A stretch of 64,000 nt of DNA from Schaedlerella arabinosiphila (GCF_003885045.1 NZ_RHJS01000002.1:3162001-3226000); one strand, 5' to 3'. Numbered from the stretch's first letter, positions 54,142-63,375 are shown. The notes: a model not told the origin generated them from the letters alone. Program-made: numbers and translations.

Positions 54142-54252
54142 AAACAGCGGCATAAATATTTTGAAGAAATCTGTGCAAATGCCCGTGAAAGATTTCTTGA
54201 AGATGAGGGCTGCCGGGATCGCTTTGAAGAAGAAAGATACTTTTCCAGTTAA
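54142..54252 (+). pseudogene. C-terminal gene fragment next to MITE copy 2
   Basis: On the plus strand this stretch can be read as HKYFEEICANARERFLEDEG then CRDRFEEERYFSS and a stop. The acidic, helical tail looks like real protein, but no start or upstream body exists: the frame runs back into the MITE-like element. Probably the remnant of a lost gene. The next 170 bp to 54421 show no feature. Confidence 0.35.
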
Positions 54253-54421
54253 GGTAATTATTGCGCAGATTTCAGAGATTGTAAAGATGTTAGATTATTC
54301 ATCGCTTTCTAAAAATACTCCTTTTCAGTGAGAATTGTCATATCTTAATTCTTACCAAAAAGGAGCCATTTTCTACCAAAAAACTCAATCTAATTTACAC
54401 ACTTTACTTTCTGAAAAAAGT

Positions 54422-55492
54422 TTATAAGTGACTAAGCACCTCCATTATTCTTTCCCCGCCCATTCCATCAACGATAGAACGCTGCAATACTGCTATTCTG
54501 TTTCGTTCTTCATATTCACAGCTCAATCCCACAGCACTCCAGATTAATTCTTCTGCCAGATTTTCACACCCTTTTACCCTCACATCCCCAATATTTTTCA
54601 GAATACCCTGACGCTCAAACCCTTCTGCTCCTTGAATCTGATTGTCAGCTAAAATATATGTTATGGCCGGGGTCTGTGTTGCACACAGCTCATACAGGGT
54701 ACTTCCTGCCGCACTAACAGCTACGTCGCATTTCTGCATCAAGGCACTCATGGATGTCACATTATGATAAAGAGTTATGTTTGGAACTTTTGACGCAAGA
54801 AGTTTTATTTTCTCCAAATCTCCATTCATTGGACCAATAATAAAATCAAACTGATATGTCCTGAATATTTCACCACCGTTTATCACAGCCTGTACCAAGG
54901 CTAAACCCAAATGCATACTATCTGCACCGCCTGTAGAGACAAGAATGTTAGCAGCATCCCTCCTTACAATACGCTCCGGCAGATTTTGAAATTCCTTTCT
55001 CAAAGGGGCATAGCCTGTTCCCAAAAGTAAATGTGGAACTTTCCTGTTTTTATTTCTACTGTATAATTCTTTATACTCCCGCTCTTTGTCCGAACCATAA
55101 ATATTATAATTAATCAATACATCACATGAGTATGGAAAAGATAGTATATCATCTAAATAAACCAGCTTAACGCCAGCAATTGAGCACGTACTATACAATG
55201 AAGAAAGGTAAAAATCAGTCACGTAATACGAATCCACAAAAAAAACTGAAGGCTTATATTTCTCGACTAGCTTTTTTGTAGATTCTAAATCACTATTCAA
55301 TTCTTTATAATCCGTATTTAAAATAAGATTTTTATGGCCATGCGTATGAATTATATTTTCAAACACATTGTCACATGTCAAAAACCAGCATTCATCTTCT
55401 TGAGCATCTGTGCTGTCTGCAATTGATAAGCATCTCATAATATGCCCTGATCCGATATTCATGTTGCCGTCACAACGGAAAAATACTATCAC
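54422..55492 (-). CDS. PseG-like nucleotide-sugar hydrolase (orphan)
   Basis: A 356-residue GT-B-like protein. The N-terminus VFFRCDGNMNIGSGHIMRCLSIAD has the RxDxxxxIGxGHxMRCL pattern of PseG, which cleaves UDP from a 2,4-diacetamido-trideoxyhexose in pseudaminic acid synthesis; VSTGGADSMHLGLALVQAV and SAAGSTLYELCATQTPAI are further family segments. No PseB, PseC, PseI or PseF homologue adjoins it, so it may act with remote genes or have another substrate. The start is GTG at 55492, with AAGGAG 5 nt upstream. The 210 bp to the U32 gene contain nothing recognised. Confidence 0.82.
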   Translation of the reverse strand: MIVFFRCDGNMNIGSGHIMRCLSIADSTDAQEDECWFLTCDNVFENIIHTHGHKNLILNTDYKELNSDLESTKKLVEKYKPSVFFVDSYYVTDFYLSSLYSTCSIAGVKLVYLDDILSFPYSCDVLINYNIYGSDKEREYKELYSRNKNRKVPHLLLGTGYAPLRKEFQNLPERIVRRDAANILVSTGGADSMHLGLALVQAVINGGEIFRTYQFDFIIGPMNGDLEKIKLLASKVPNITLYHNVTSMSALMQKCDVAVSAAGSTLYELCATQTPAITYILADNQIQGAEGFERQGILKNIGDVRVKGCENLAEELIWSAVGLSCEYEERNRIAVLQRSIVDGMGGERIMEVLSHL

Positions 55493-55702
55493 ATTTTCTC
55501 CTTCCCACTTTTTCTATAGATACTAACATCCTCTGCATAAAATCGTATATTGTTTCATCCCAGTCTAGTCCTTTTCCCTCATAAAATCCTCCATATTTTT
55601 CCTTCTATCGTATGCTTCCACAAGCCTGCCTATCCTTCTACAGTTCTGCCTGCTCCCTGAATTTCCCGCCTCCCTGCTTCCGGCGCTTTTCACAACATCT
55701 CC

Positions 55703-56998
55703 TTAAACTGATCCGTCACGAATCCCCTGTGAAAAATGAATTCCCACCTTACCATCCCCTTCCGCTGCCGACCGCTGCTCCGCCCGTCTCAAAATATCAT
55801 ACTTCTCCGCTTCTGTTCCCAGCTCCACATACAGCACCTGCTTCGCATGGGGCGCGCTCTCCTGCTCCTCGCCGTCCTCGTTGACAATCCGCCCCACCCG
55901 GACCTCCACATTCCTGCCGTCCGGCTTCATGATCTCAATCTGTTCCCCCACCGAGAATTTATTCCGCTGCTCGATCCGGTACAGCCCGTCCCGTTCATCC
56001 CCGACGATCCCCAGATAGGTATAGTCCTTCACATACGTGTTCTCATGATAAATCTGCGTATTTTCATCCGGCCTTCCGAAGAAAAACCCAGTCGTAAACT
56101 GCCGGTAAGTGCAGTTGGAAATCTGCTCCTGATACCAGGGCAGATTTTTGCGGTAGGTCTCCGGGCTCTCCCGGTAGTCATCCAATGCCTTCCGATAGGT
56201 TCTGGCCACCGTGGCCACATACAGCGCCGTCTTCATACGCCCCTCAATTTTCAGGCTGTCCATCCCGGCCTCCACCAGCTCCGGGATATGCTCGATCATA
56301 CACAGGTCCTTGGAGTTAAAAATATAAGTCCCCCGGTCATTTTCGTAGACCGGCATATACTCTCCCGGCCGTGTCTCCTCCACCACCGCGTACTTCCAGC
56401 GGCAGGGATGGGTGCAGGCTCCCTGGTTCGCGTCCCGCCCGGTAAAATAATTGCTCAGCAGGCACCTTCCGGAATAGGAAATGCACATGGAACCGTGAAC
56501 AAACACCTCAATCTCCAGTTCTTTCGGAATCTTCCGGCGCAGCTCTGCCAGCTCTTCCATAGAAAGCTCCCGCGCAGCCACCACACGACTGGCCCCCTGG
56601 CGGTGCCAGAACCGGTACGTTCCGTAGTTGGTATTGTTGGCCTGGGTGCTGATGTGCCGTTCGATCTCCGGGCAGACTTCCACCGCGATATCATAGACTC
56701 CCGGGTCCGCAATGATCAGGGCATCCGGCCGGATCTCCTTCAATTCCTGAAAATATTCCCGCACCCCGTCCAGATCCCGGTTGTGGGCCAGAATATTGGC
56801 CGTCACATACACCCGAACCCCGCGGGCATGTGCAAACGCAATTCCTTCCTTCATATCCTCCGCCGAGAAATTTTTTGCTTTCGCGCGCAACCCAAAAGTT
56901 TCTCCTCCGATATAAACCGCGTCTGCGCCGAACATCACCGCTGTCTTCAACACCTCCAGGTTGGCCGCCGGGATCAATAATTCCGGATAATCTCTCAT
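55703..56998 (-). CDS. U32-family peptidase, probable tRNA uridine hydroxylation protein (TrhP-type)
   Basis: A 431-residue U32 peptidase family protein. The N-terminal ELLIPAANLEVLKTAVMFGADAVYIGG, ELEIEVFVHGSMCISYSGRCLLSNYFTGRDANQGACTHPCRW and MDSLKIEGRMK are family hallmarks, including the conserved cysteines of an iron-sulfur site. It lies immediately after a TrmR-like methyltransferase gene, as in Bacillus yrrM-yrrN/O, where the U32 proteins hydroxylate uridine 34 of tRNA. That synteny supports TrhP function, rather than proteolysis. Confidence 0.87.
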   Translation of the reverse strand: MRDYPELLIPAANLEVLKTAVMFGADAVYIGGETFGLRAKAKNFSAEDMKEGIAFAHARGVRVYVTANILAHNRDLDGVREYFQELKEIRPDALIIADPGVYDIAVEVCPEIERHISTQANNTNYGTYRFWHRQGASRVVAARELSMEELAELRRKIPKELEIEVFVHGSMCISYSGRCLLSNYFTGRDANQGACTHPCRWKYAVVEETRPGEYMPVYENDRGTYIFNSKDLCMIEHIPELVEAGMDSLKIEGRMKTALYVATVARTYRKALDDYRESPETYRKNLPWYQEQISNCTYRQFTTGFFFGRPDENTQIYHENTYVKDYTYLGIVGDERDGLYRIEQRNKFSVGEQIEIMKPDGRNVEVRVGRIVNEDGEEQESAPHAKQVLYVELGTEAEKYDILRRAEQRSAAEGDGKVGIHFSQGIRDGSV

Positions 56999-56999
56999 G

Positions 57000-57650
57000 T
57001 CAACCTTCCTTTCTCTTCACGCTGACCGCCACCCCGTCGCCCAATGGCAGGATGGAAGTCACAAGCCCTTCACGGTGCTTGATCTCATACAGATATTCCC
57101 GCATCCGGGCATGGATGGTCCGGTCTCTGCGTTCCACCGCAAACCGGGACTCGAATACGTCCCCGCCCTGCAGTACATTGTCCGAAACCAGAACGCCGCC
57201 TGCTTCCAGAAGCCTTAGCACCTCCGGCAGATAGTGGATATACTGGGCCTTTGCCGCATCCATAAACACAAAGTCAAAGGTTCCCTCCAGCCCTTGAAGC
57301 ACCTCCTGGGCGTCCCCCTCAATCAGGGTAATCTGCTCTCCGCACCCTGCCCGGCGGAAGTTTTCCTTTGCCGCGGTAATCCGCTTTTCATAGTTCTCAA
57401 TCGTCACAACCCGGCAGTCCTCCGGCGCATATGCGCACATGAGCAGCGCGGAAAAGCCGGCTCCCGTTCCGATTTCGAGAATTTTTTCAGGTCTTTGTAA
57501 ACTAATTAGTGTCTTTAGAAAACTCTGTGTTTCCTTTCTCACGACCGGAACCCCGTTTTCCAGGGCTTCCCTTTCTATCTCCTCCAACACCGAACACTCC
57601 TCTGTTTCCAGAGACCGGATATACGTAACCACTCTCTCCTCGGCAATCAT
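57000..57650 (-). CDS. trmR: SAM-dependent O-methyltransferase, probable tRNA 5-hydroxyuridine methyltransferase (TrmR-type)
   Basis: A 216-residue class I methyltransferase of the Methyltransf_3 family. ILEIGTGAGFSALLMCAYAP is motif I (SAM binding), VVTIENYEKRITAAKENF is motif II and DFVFMDAAKAQY holds the metal-binding Asp. It most likely methylates 5-hydroxyuridine in tRNA to 5-methoxyuridine, as its neighbour is the U32 protein of that pathway. The ATG at 57650 has GGGGGA 7 nt upstream; the longer frame lacks a site and runs into a hairpin. The gene symbol rests on family and synteny. Confidence 0.82.
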   Translation of the reverse strand: MIAEERVVTYIRSLETEECSVLEEIEREALENGVPVVRKETQSFLKTLISLQRPEKILEIGTGAGFSALLMCAYAPEDCRVVTIENYEKRITAAKENFRRAGCGEQITLIEGDAQEVLQGLEGTFDFVFMDAAKAQYIHYLPEVLRLLEAGGVLVSDNVLQGGDVFESRFAVERRDRTIHARMREYLYEIKHREGLVTSILPLGDGVAVSVKRKEG

Positions 57651-57690
57651 ATTCACATCCCCCTTCTCCCTGAAACATTTTCCACCTGTA

Positions 57691-57720
57691 GGGTTGGATG
57701 CTCTAAAGAGCATCCAACCC
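57691..57720. repeat. Perfect-arm hairpin upstream of trmR
   Basis: GGGTTGGATGCTCT pairs perfectly with AGAGCATCCAACCC around a 2-nt centre. It shares its core and its flank (ACAG, then GTGGAAAAT, then GTTTCAG on the leftward strand) with the hairpin at 57923-57968, so the two look like a duplicated unit in the trmR leader. Confidence 0.75.
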
Positions 57721-57922
57721 ATCTCATTCATTCGTAAAATCCGTGCTTCGCACTTTTGTGCCTGCTAACGCAGTCACATTTTACTCATTCATGAGGTAGG
57801 CTGCTAATCCAAAGTCACATTTTCATCGCAATAAATTGCATAAAAATGTGACTTCGGATTGCAACCGTACAGGTGGAAAAATTTCAGACAGACCATCCTC
57901 CGGCCTGTCTGAAACAATTTTC

Positions 57923-57968
57923 CAGCTGTGCGGTTGGATACTCTAAAGAGTATCCAACCGCACAGCTG
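57923..57968. repeat. 46-bp palindrome downstream of the RNase J gene
   Basis: CAGCTGTGCGGTTGGATACTCT and AGAGTATCCAACCGCACAGCTG form a 22-bp stem starting 28 bp after the RNase J stop. There is no U tract, so it is not a standard terminator, though it could stabilise the 3' end. It shares the GGTTGGAT...ATCCAACC core with 57691-57720. Between them lie a CAGACAG/CTGTCTG stem (about 57885-57911) and an AAGTCACATTTT/AAAATGTGACTT stem (about 57799-57853). Confidence 0.75.
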
Positions 57969-57995
57969 ACATATCACATTACATTTTTCAACGCC

Positions 57996-59660
57996 TTATA
58001 CATCCATAATGATCGGAATGATCATCGGACGTCTCTTGGTCTTTTTCCAGATAAAGTCATTCATCGTATCCCGGATGGACGTCTTGATCTTGTTCCAGTC
58101 CGTTCTCCGGCCTGACAGACATTTATCCAGGCTGTCGGAGATTGCGTGTCTCGCTTCCTCCATCAGTCCTTCGGATTCCCGCACGTACACGAATCCTCGC
58201 GATACGATGTCGGGACCGGCCAGCAGCCGGTTGCTTCCCCGCTCCAGGGTCAGCACCACGATGATGATGCCGTCCTCCGCCAGATGCTGCCTGTCGCGGA
58301 GCACGATATTTCCCACATCGCCCACGCCCAGGCCGTCTACCAGGATCGCTCCTGTGTGTACCTTGTCCACAACCTTCGCCGATTCACTGCTCAGCTCCAG
58401 CACGTCGCCGGACTGGATGATGAAGATATTCTCCTTGGGAATCCCCAGGGAACGCGCCACCTCGGAATTGGCCTTCAGATGACGGTATTCTCCGTGTACC
58501 GGGATGGCGTACTTCGGTTTTACAAGGGAGTAGATCAGCTTTAATTCCTCCTGGCAGGCATGTCCGGATACATGGGCCTCCTGGAAGATCACATTTGCTC
58601 CCTTTGCAGACAGCTCGTTGATCACGCGGGAAACAGACTTCTCGTTTCCCGGAATCGGATTGGAACTGAAAATAATCGTATCCGTCGGCTGGATCGTCAC
58701 CTTCCGGTGCACGTCCGCCGCCATACGGGACAGCGCCGCCATGGATTCCCCCTGGCTTCCCGTAGTGATCATCACCATTTTCTCCGGGGGATAGTTGCGC
58801 ATCTCGTCAATCTCGATCAATGTATTTTCCGGCACATTCAGATACCCCAGCTCAGAGGCCGTGGAAATGATATTGACCATGCTCCGACCTTCCACCACGA
58901 CCTTCCGTCCATACTTATACGCAGAATTGATCACCTGCTGCACACGGTCCACATTGGACGCGAAGGTGGCAATGATGATCCGGGTATTCTGATGTTCCGC
59001 AAAAATATGGTCAAAGGTGATGCCCACTGTCCGCTCGGACTGGGTAAATCCTTTGCGCTCCGCATTGGTACTGTCCGACATCAGGGCCAGAACGCCTTTT
59101 TTTCCGATCTCCGCGAAACGCTGCAGATCAATGGCATCCCCGAATACCGGTGTATAGTCTACCTTAAAGTCTCCCGTATGCACCACGGTCCCCGCCGGAG
59201 AATAAATTGCCAGCGCCGATGCATCCTGAATACTGTGGTTCGTCTTAATGAACTCAATGCGGAACTGCCCTAAGTTGATGGACTGTCCGTGATGAACCAC
59301 CCTTCTCCTTGTCGTCCGCAGCAGATTATGCTCTTTCAGCTTGTTCTCTATAATTCCCATGGTCAGCTTCGTCGTATAAATCGGAAGGTTCATCTCCTTC
59401 AAAACATACGGGAGCGCGCCGATATGATCCTCGTGCCCGTGGGTAATCACAAATCCTTTCACTTTTTCGATATGATCCTTGAGATAACTGACATCCGGGA
59501 TCACCAGATCGATTCCAAGCATATCGTCCTCGGGAAACGCCAGACCGCAGTCAACCACAATAATACTGTCTTCATATTCAAAGGCAGTAATATTCATTCC
59601 GATCTGCTCCAGTCCTCCCAGCGGGATGATACGCAGCTTTCCATTATTCTCTTTTTTCAA
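57996..59660 (-). CDS. rnj: Ribonuclease J
   Basis: A 554-residue metallo-beta-lactamase/beta-CASP ribonuclease that matures and decays RNA (5' exonuclease and endonuclease). GLEQIGMNITAFEYED, the metal motif THGHEDHIGALP (from residue 73), VHTGDFKVDYTP and the beta-CASP part (RSMVNIISTASELGYL, VSGHACQEELKLIYSLVKPKYAIPVHGEYRHL) are all intact, and a C-terminal domain (about 450-554) is present. Start is TTG at 59660 with GGAGG 7 nt upstream. Cytoplasmic and probably essential or nearly so. Confidence 0.95.
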   Translation of the reverse strand: MKKENNGKLRIIPLGGLEQIGMNITAFEYEDSIIVVDCGLAFPEDDMLGIDLVIPDVSYLKDHIEKVKGFVITHGHEDHIGALPYVLKEMNLPIYTTKLTMGIIENKLKEHNLLRTTRRRVVHHGQSINLGQFRIEFIKTNHSIQDASALAIYSPAGTVVHTGDFKVDYTPVFGDAIDLQRFAEIGKKGVLALMSDSTNAERKGFTQSERTVGITFDHIFAEHQNTRIIIATFASNVDRVQQVINSAYKYGRKVVVEGRSMVNIISTASELGYLNVPENTLIEIDEMRNYPPEKMVMITTGSQGESMAALSRMAADVHRKVTIQPTDTIIFSSNPIPGNEKSVSRVINELSAKGANVIFQEAHVSGHACQEELKLIYSLVKPKYAIPVHGEYRHLKANSEVARSLGIPKENIFIIQSGDVLELSSESAKVVDKVHTGAILVDGLGVGDVGNIVLRDRQHLAEDGIIIVVLTLERGSNRLLAGPDIVSRGFVYVRESEGLMEEARHAISDSLDKCLSGRRTDWNKIKTSIRDTMNDFIWKKTKRRPMIIPIIMDV

Positions 59661-59930
59661 AAATGCACCTCCATTGTTTTATTATGTATGACGTACCCGC
59701 CCGGCAATCCTCATAGACGCGGCTGCAAATCCGTATGCCGCAGCTATCTCTGCCGAACAGCTACTATATTTTTTCAATCCCGTCCGCGTGTCTTTGTGCA
59801 AGGTATTTGATCCGGCCATACCTTACCCGCTTTCTGTAAACCGCAGCAGGACTTGTTTCACATTGTATTCCGAACAGCAGGCTTTGCTTCCGTCTGCTTT
59901 ACAGATGGCCTTCGCTGCCGTATTGTTGTC

Positions 59931-60191
59931 TTACATCCTGATATCCGTATTCTCCAGCAGTTCCTCGAACACACCGGAGACAGCCTTTAGTTCCGTATCT
60001 TCCTCTACAATCTCATAAATACAGTCCCCGTCTTTTCCGCTTACGGACTCCCGCAGGATCAGACATTCCGCATCGCCCTCCTCGGAATCCGTAACCAGTA
60101 TATATGTAGAACCGTTGATCTTTGTCTGTTCCAGCACAAAAAAATCAACCGTTTCCTTTGTATCCTCGAATGTAAATGCAATCTTTTCCAT
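59931..60191 (-). CDS. DUF1292 family protein
   Basis: An 86-residue acidic protein of the DUF1292 (YrzB) family: AFTFEDTKETVDFFVLEQTKINGSTYILV and EEGDAECLILRESVSG are the recognisable parts. It belongs to the conserved ireB-ruvX-DUF1292 cluster of Firmicutes, which supports the call. The function of the family is not established. 78 bp separate it from ruvX. Confidence 0.9.
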   Translation of the reverse strand: MEKIAFTFEDTKETVDFFVLEQTKINGSTYILVTDSEEGDAECLILRESVSGKDGDCIYEIVEEDTELKAVSGVFEELLENTDIRM

Positions 60192-60268
60192 TTCTGATTC
60201 CCCTTACCGCCCCAAAAGCATACTTGCTTTCATCCGCCGGAACAAAGACCTTGGTCCGCGCAGGCGTG

Positions 60269-60706
60269 TCATTCCGGCATGCCGTTCACCCGCAGGGAAT
60301 CCAGATATCCCTGCAGAATAAAGACCGCCGCGATCTTATCAATATACTTTTTCCTGTCCTCCCGCCTGACCTGGCTCTCGATCAGCGTCCGCTCGGCGGC
60401 CACAGTTGTCAGACGCTCGTCCCACATGACGACCTCCAAACCGGTCCGTCTCATGAGCATCTTCTGAAATTCTATAGATTTCTCCGCGCGCTCCCCAATA
60501 TCATGGTTCATATGCCTGGGCAGGCCGAGCACGATCCTTTCCACTTCATATTCCCGGATCAGCTCTTCAAGCCTTGCGCAGGTCCGCCGGAGTTTATTTT
60601 CCTCTTTCCGCTCTATTGTCTCAATTCCCTGGGCAGTCAGAAGCAAGGCATCGCTGATCGCAACGCCTACCGTCTTCTCCCCATAATCCAATCCCATAAT
60701 CCTCAT
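60269..60706 (-). CDS. ruvX: RuvX/YqgF-family Holliday junction resolvase-like protein
   Basis: A 145-residue RNase H-fold protein with [19 protein letters not shown] at the N-terminus and [15 protein letters not shown] near residue 94, both holding catalytic acids. RuvX/YqgF proteins take part in rRNA 5' processing and possibly resolve recombination intermediates. It begins 7 bp after ireB, in the usual order. Confidence 0.95.
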   Translation of the reverse strand: MRIMGLDYGEKTVGVAISDALLLTAQGIETIERKEENKLRRTCARLEELIREYEVERIVLGLPRHMNHDIGERAEKSIEFQKMLMRRTGLEVVMWDERLTTVAAERTLIESQVRREDRKKYIDKIAAVFILQGYLDSLRVNGMPE

Positions 60707-60712
60707 AACAGA

Positions 60713-60976
60713 TTATGCCCAGGAATTGTGCTCAATATACGCTTTTAACAATTCTTCTACCAATTCATCCCGTTCCACCTTCATCACAAGGCTTCTCGCT
60801 CCGTTGTAGCTTGTAATATATGTCGGATCACCGGACATCACATAACCCACGATCTGATTCACCGGATTATATCCCTTTTCCTTCAACGCCTTGAATACGA
60901 TCTCCAAGATGTCCCTCGCAGAGATCTGCGGTCCCGGCTCTACCTGAAAGAATTGGGTATTACTTAAGTCGCTCAT
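60713..60976 (-). CDS. ireB: IreB-family regulatory phosphoprotein (DUF965)
   Basis: An 87-residue protein that starts [20 protein letters not shown] and continues with [35 protein letters not shown], the IreB signature. In Enterococcus the homologue is phosphorylated by the serine/threonine kinase IreK and affects cephalosporin resistance. ATG at 60976. The 279 bp upstream contain no gene; a promoter of this operon must lie there. Confidence 0.95.
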   Translation of the reverse strand: MSDLSNTQFFQVEPGPQISARDILEIVFKALKEKGYNPVNQIVGYVMSGDPTYITSYNGARSLVMKVERDELVEELLKAYIEHNSWA

Positions 60977-61255
60977 GTTTTTTCCCTCCGTTTCACTTCT
61001 GTTCTTCCTGTCAGTTCCAAAAACAGCAGAACCGGATTCCCCGATTCACTGCATTTTATACGGCTCGCCCCGAAACCCGCATATGGGCCTTATGTTGCTC
61101 ATGGACGCAATATCACTGACACTTCCTGCTGCATATTGTAGTTTCAATCCCCAGCGGGGATACATTTCAAACGTTACGCTCACACCCTGGCCGGATGCGA
61201 CCTGTAACTCTCAAACACACTCTATCTACTATTCTAATATAAACCCTTGCAAAAT

Positions 61256-62788
61256 TCAATGAATAATTTGTAAATCATCGGTAATCCGGATTTTTCTGAT
61301 GCAATTCTGCAGATTTTCTTCCGTTTCCAGCGCGATTTTCAAGTATTCCCGGGTGTGTCCCACCTGGTATTTTCTGCCGCCTGTTTCCATCTGCTCCTCC
61401 AAAAGCACTTCCACTTCCTGCCCTAGAAAGCTTCTCTCATAGGCCGCCTGCTTTTGTTTTCCAAGCTCGATCATCCGCTGGCTGCGTTCTGCTTTCACGG
61501 ACTCCGGTATCTGGTCCGCCATTGCGGCCGCCTTCGTCCCCTCCCGCCTGGAGTATTTGAAAATATGGGTTTCGTAAAAATCAACCTTGTCCGCAAATTC
61601 CATGGAAGCGGCAAATTCCTCCTCCGTCTCCCCGGGAAATCCTACGATTATGTCCGTGGTCAGCGCGGGATTTTGGAAATACTTCCGCAGAAGGCAGCAT
61701 TTTTCATAATATTCCTCCGTGGTATACCGCCGGTTCATCCGTTTCAGCGTGGCATCGCAGCCGCTTTGCAGCGACAGATGGAAATGCGGGCACAGCTTCT
61801 CAAGCCCCGCCGCCGTCCGGACAAATTCCTCCGTGATGATGCGGGGTTCCAGAGATCCCAGCCGAATCCGCCAAATCCCGTCCACCTCATGAACCGCCCG
61901 GATCAGGGACAGCAGGTCTGCCCCTTCCCAGCCTGCGCGGCTGCCTTCTGTCTCTTCTATATTCATTCCTCCGGAGGATTCTGTTTTTTCCCTGTTCTGC
62001 GCCGCCTGCCGGAAATCCATCCCGTAGGAGCTCAGATGGATTCCGGTAAGCACCACCTCCCGGTAGCCGTTTCGGGCCAGGCCGCGCACTTCCTCCACCA
62101 CGCTCTCCATGCTCCGGCTGCGAACCCGCCCCCGGGCAAAGGGAATGATACAGTAGGAACAGAACTGGTTGCACCCGTCCTGCACCTTGATATAGGCCCG
62201 GGTGTGCTCCCCCGGCCTGGTGAGATGCAGTTCTTCGTATTCCTTCGTGTGGTTGATGTCGATTACACGGCTCAGAAGGATACTTCTCTGTACAGCGCCG
62301 TTTTTCCGACCGCCGGCGGCTTTCTCCTGCCTTGCAAAGGCCCTGGAATTTTCCGGTTCCGACTCCTGAGCAGCTTCCTCCTGCTGTCCTGATGGCAGTG
62401 GTTTTTCCGATTCTGGGTTCCATTTTTTTTCCGTTTCCCGCCCCTGCATATACTCATCCAGAATCTGCAGCAGATCCTTCTTCCGGTTATTCCCGATTAC
62501 GATGTCCACCGAAGGGTCCGCCGGGTGGTGCTCCTCCTCCTGAGCCTGCACATAGCAGCCTGCCGCAACCACTACCGCCTTCGGATTCATCTTTCTGGCA
62601 CGATGCAGCATCTGCCTGGATTTTCTGTCCGCAATATTGGTCACCGTGCAGGTATTGATAATGTAGAGATCCGCCTGCTCCTGAAAAGGGACGATCTCGT
62701 ACCCGGCACCTTCCAGCATCTCCTGCATGGCCGCCGTCTCATACGCATTTACTTTACACCCCAGATTGTGCAGTGCCGCCTTTCTCAT
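61256..62788 (-). CDS. mtaB: tRNA (N6-threonylcarbamoyladenosine(37)-C2)-methylthiotransferase
   Basis: A 510-residue radical SAM methylthiotransferase that adds a methylthio group to t6A37 of tRNA. The UPF0004 domain (1-125, LHNLGCKVNAYETAAM, INTCTVTNIADRKSR), the radical SAM core (VQDGCNQFCSYCIIPFARG with CxxxCxxC) and a TRAM-like end (EVEVLLEEQMETGGRKYQVGH) are present. The ATG at 62788 has AGGAGGG 6 nt upstream. A Glu/Ser/Gln-rich insert (about 135-190) between the first two domains makes it longer than most MtaB proteins. Confidence 0.93.
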   Translation of the reverse strand: MRKAALHNLGCKVNAYETAAMQEMLEGAGYEIVPFQEQADLYIINTCTVTNIADRKSRQMLHRARKMNPKAVVVAAGCYVQAQEEEHHPADPSVDIVIGNNRKKDLLQILDEYMQGRETEKKWNPESEKPLPSGQQEEAAQESEPENSRAFARQEKAAGGRKNGAVQRSILLSRVIDINHTKEYEELHLTRPGEHTRAYIKVQDGCNQFCSYCIIPFARGRVRSRSMESVVEEVRGLARNGYREVVLTGIHLSSYGMDFRQAAQNREKTESSGGMNIEETEGSRAGWEGADLLSLIRAVHEVDGIWRIRLGSLEPRIITEEFVRTAAGLEKLCPHFHLSLQSGCDATLKRMNRRYTTEEYYEKCCLLRKYFQNPALTTDIIVGFPGETEEEFAASMEFADKVDFYETHIFKYSRREGTKAAAMADQIPESVKAERSQRMIELGKQKQAAYERSFLGQEVEVLLEEQMETGGRKYQVGHTREYLKIALETEENLQNCIRKIRITDDLQIIH

Positions 62789-62821
62789 TGTCTTCCCTCC
62801 TAACCACAATAAGTCTGAATT

Positions 62822-63017
62822 GTTACTATTCACACAGTGTCGTGCACTCGCTGCACGGCATCCGGCCAATTCAGTGATGGGGCGGGCATCCAGCCCGTCT
62901 ACACTCCGTTCCGGTCCGTCCTAAGCAAGCGTCGCTGGCGCTTAGGACCGCCGTAAGGCGACTTTTCAATGGACTGGATGCCGTTACTGTGAGCACCCGG
63001 CGGGTGTGAACAGTAAC
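62822..63017. mobile_element. MITE-like element, copy 3
   Basis: A 196-bp copy with ends GTTACTATTCAC and GTGAACAGTAAC, and an extra structured insert of about 55 bp (about 62898-62965, with CCTAAGC/GCTTAGG arms) in the ATCCAGCCC stem region. A second GTAAC follows at 63023-63027. Flanks TCTGAATT (62814-62821) and CTTGAATT (63028-63035) match at 6 of 8, an eroded duplication. It lies just upstream of mtaB. Confidence 0.7.
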
Positions 63018-63138
63018 GAATAGTAACCTTGAATTTCATTTTTTTTCATCAGTTTCTTGACTTTTATAATACTATCCCGTAGAATGAAGGCAGGGCGGAA
63101 AGCCCCTTCAAACTCATCATTCAAAGGAGGGATATAGC

Positions 63139-63375
63139 ATGATGAAAACAGTGCAGATTTCATTAAATTCAATTGACAAAGTAAAGTCATTTGTAAATGA
63201 GATCACCAAGTATGATAATGACTTTGATTTAGTATCCGGAAGATATGTTATAGATGCCAAGTCCATCATGGGCATTTTCAGTCTGGATCTGTCCAAACCG
63301 ATCGACCTGAACATCCACGCTGACGGAGAATTGGAGGACATCCTGGCTGCCCTGGATGCGTACATTATCAAATAA
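63139..63375 (+). CDS. HPr-family-like small protein lacking the phosphorylation histidine
   Basis: A 78-residue protein with MKTVQISLNSIDKVKSFVNEITKYDNDFDL and the SGRYVIDAKSIMGIFSLDLSKPIDLNI segment typical of HPr-fold proteins in Lachnospiraceae. The usual active-site HARPA region is missing, so it cannot serve as a standard PTS phosphocarrier; a regulatory or structural role is more likely. AAAGGAGG lies 8 nt before the ATG at 63139. It is transcribed opposite to its neighbours and ends at a clear terminator at 63518. Confidence 0.85.
   Translation: MMKTVQISLNSIDKVKSFVNEITKYDNDFDLVSGRYVIDAKSIMGIFSLDLSKPIDLNIHADGELEDILAALDAYIIK

Noticed and set aside
61141..61175. Sequence resembling a CRISPR repeat (GTTTCAATCCCCAGCGGGG)
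   Set aside because: It occurs once, with no spacers or cas genes nearby, so it is not an array.
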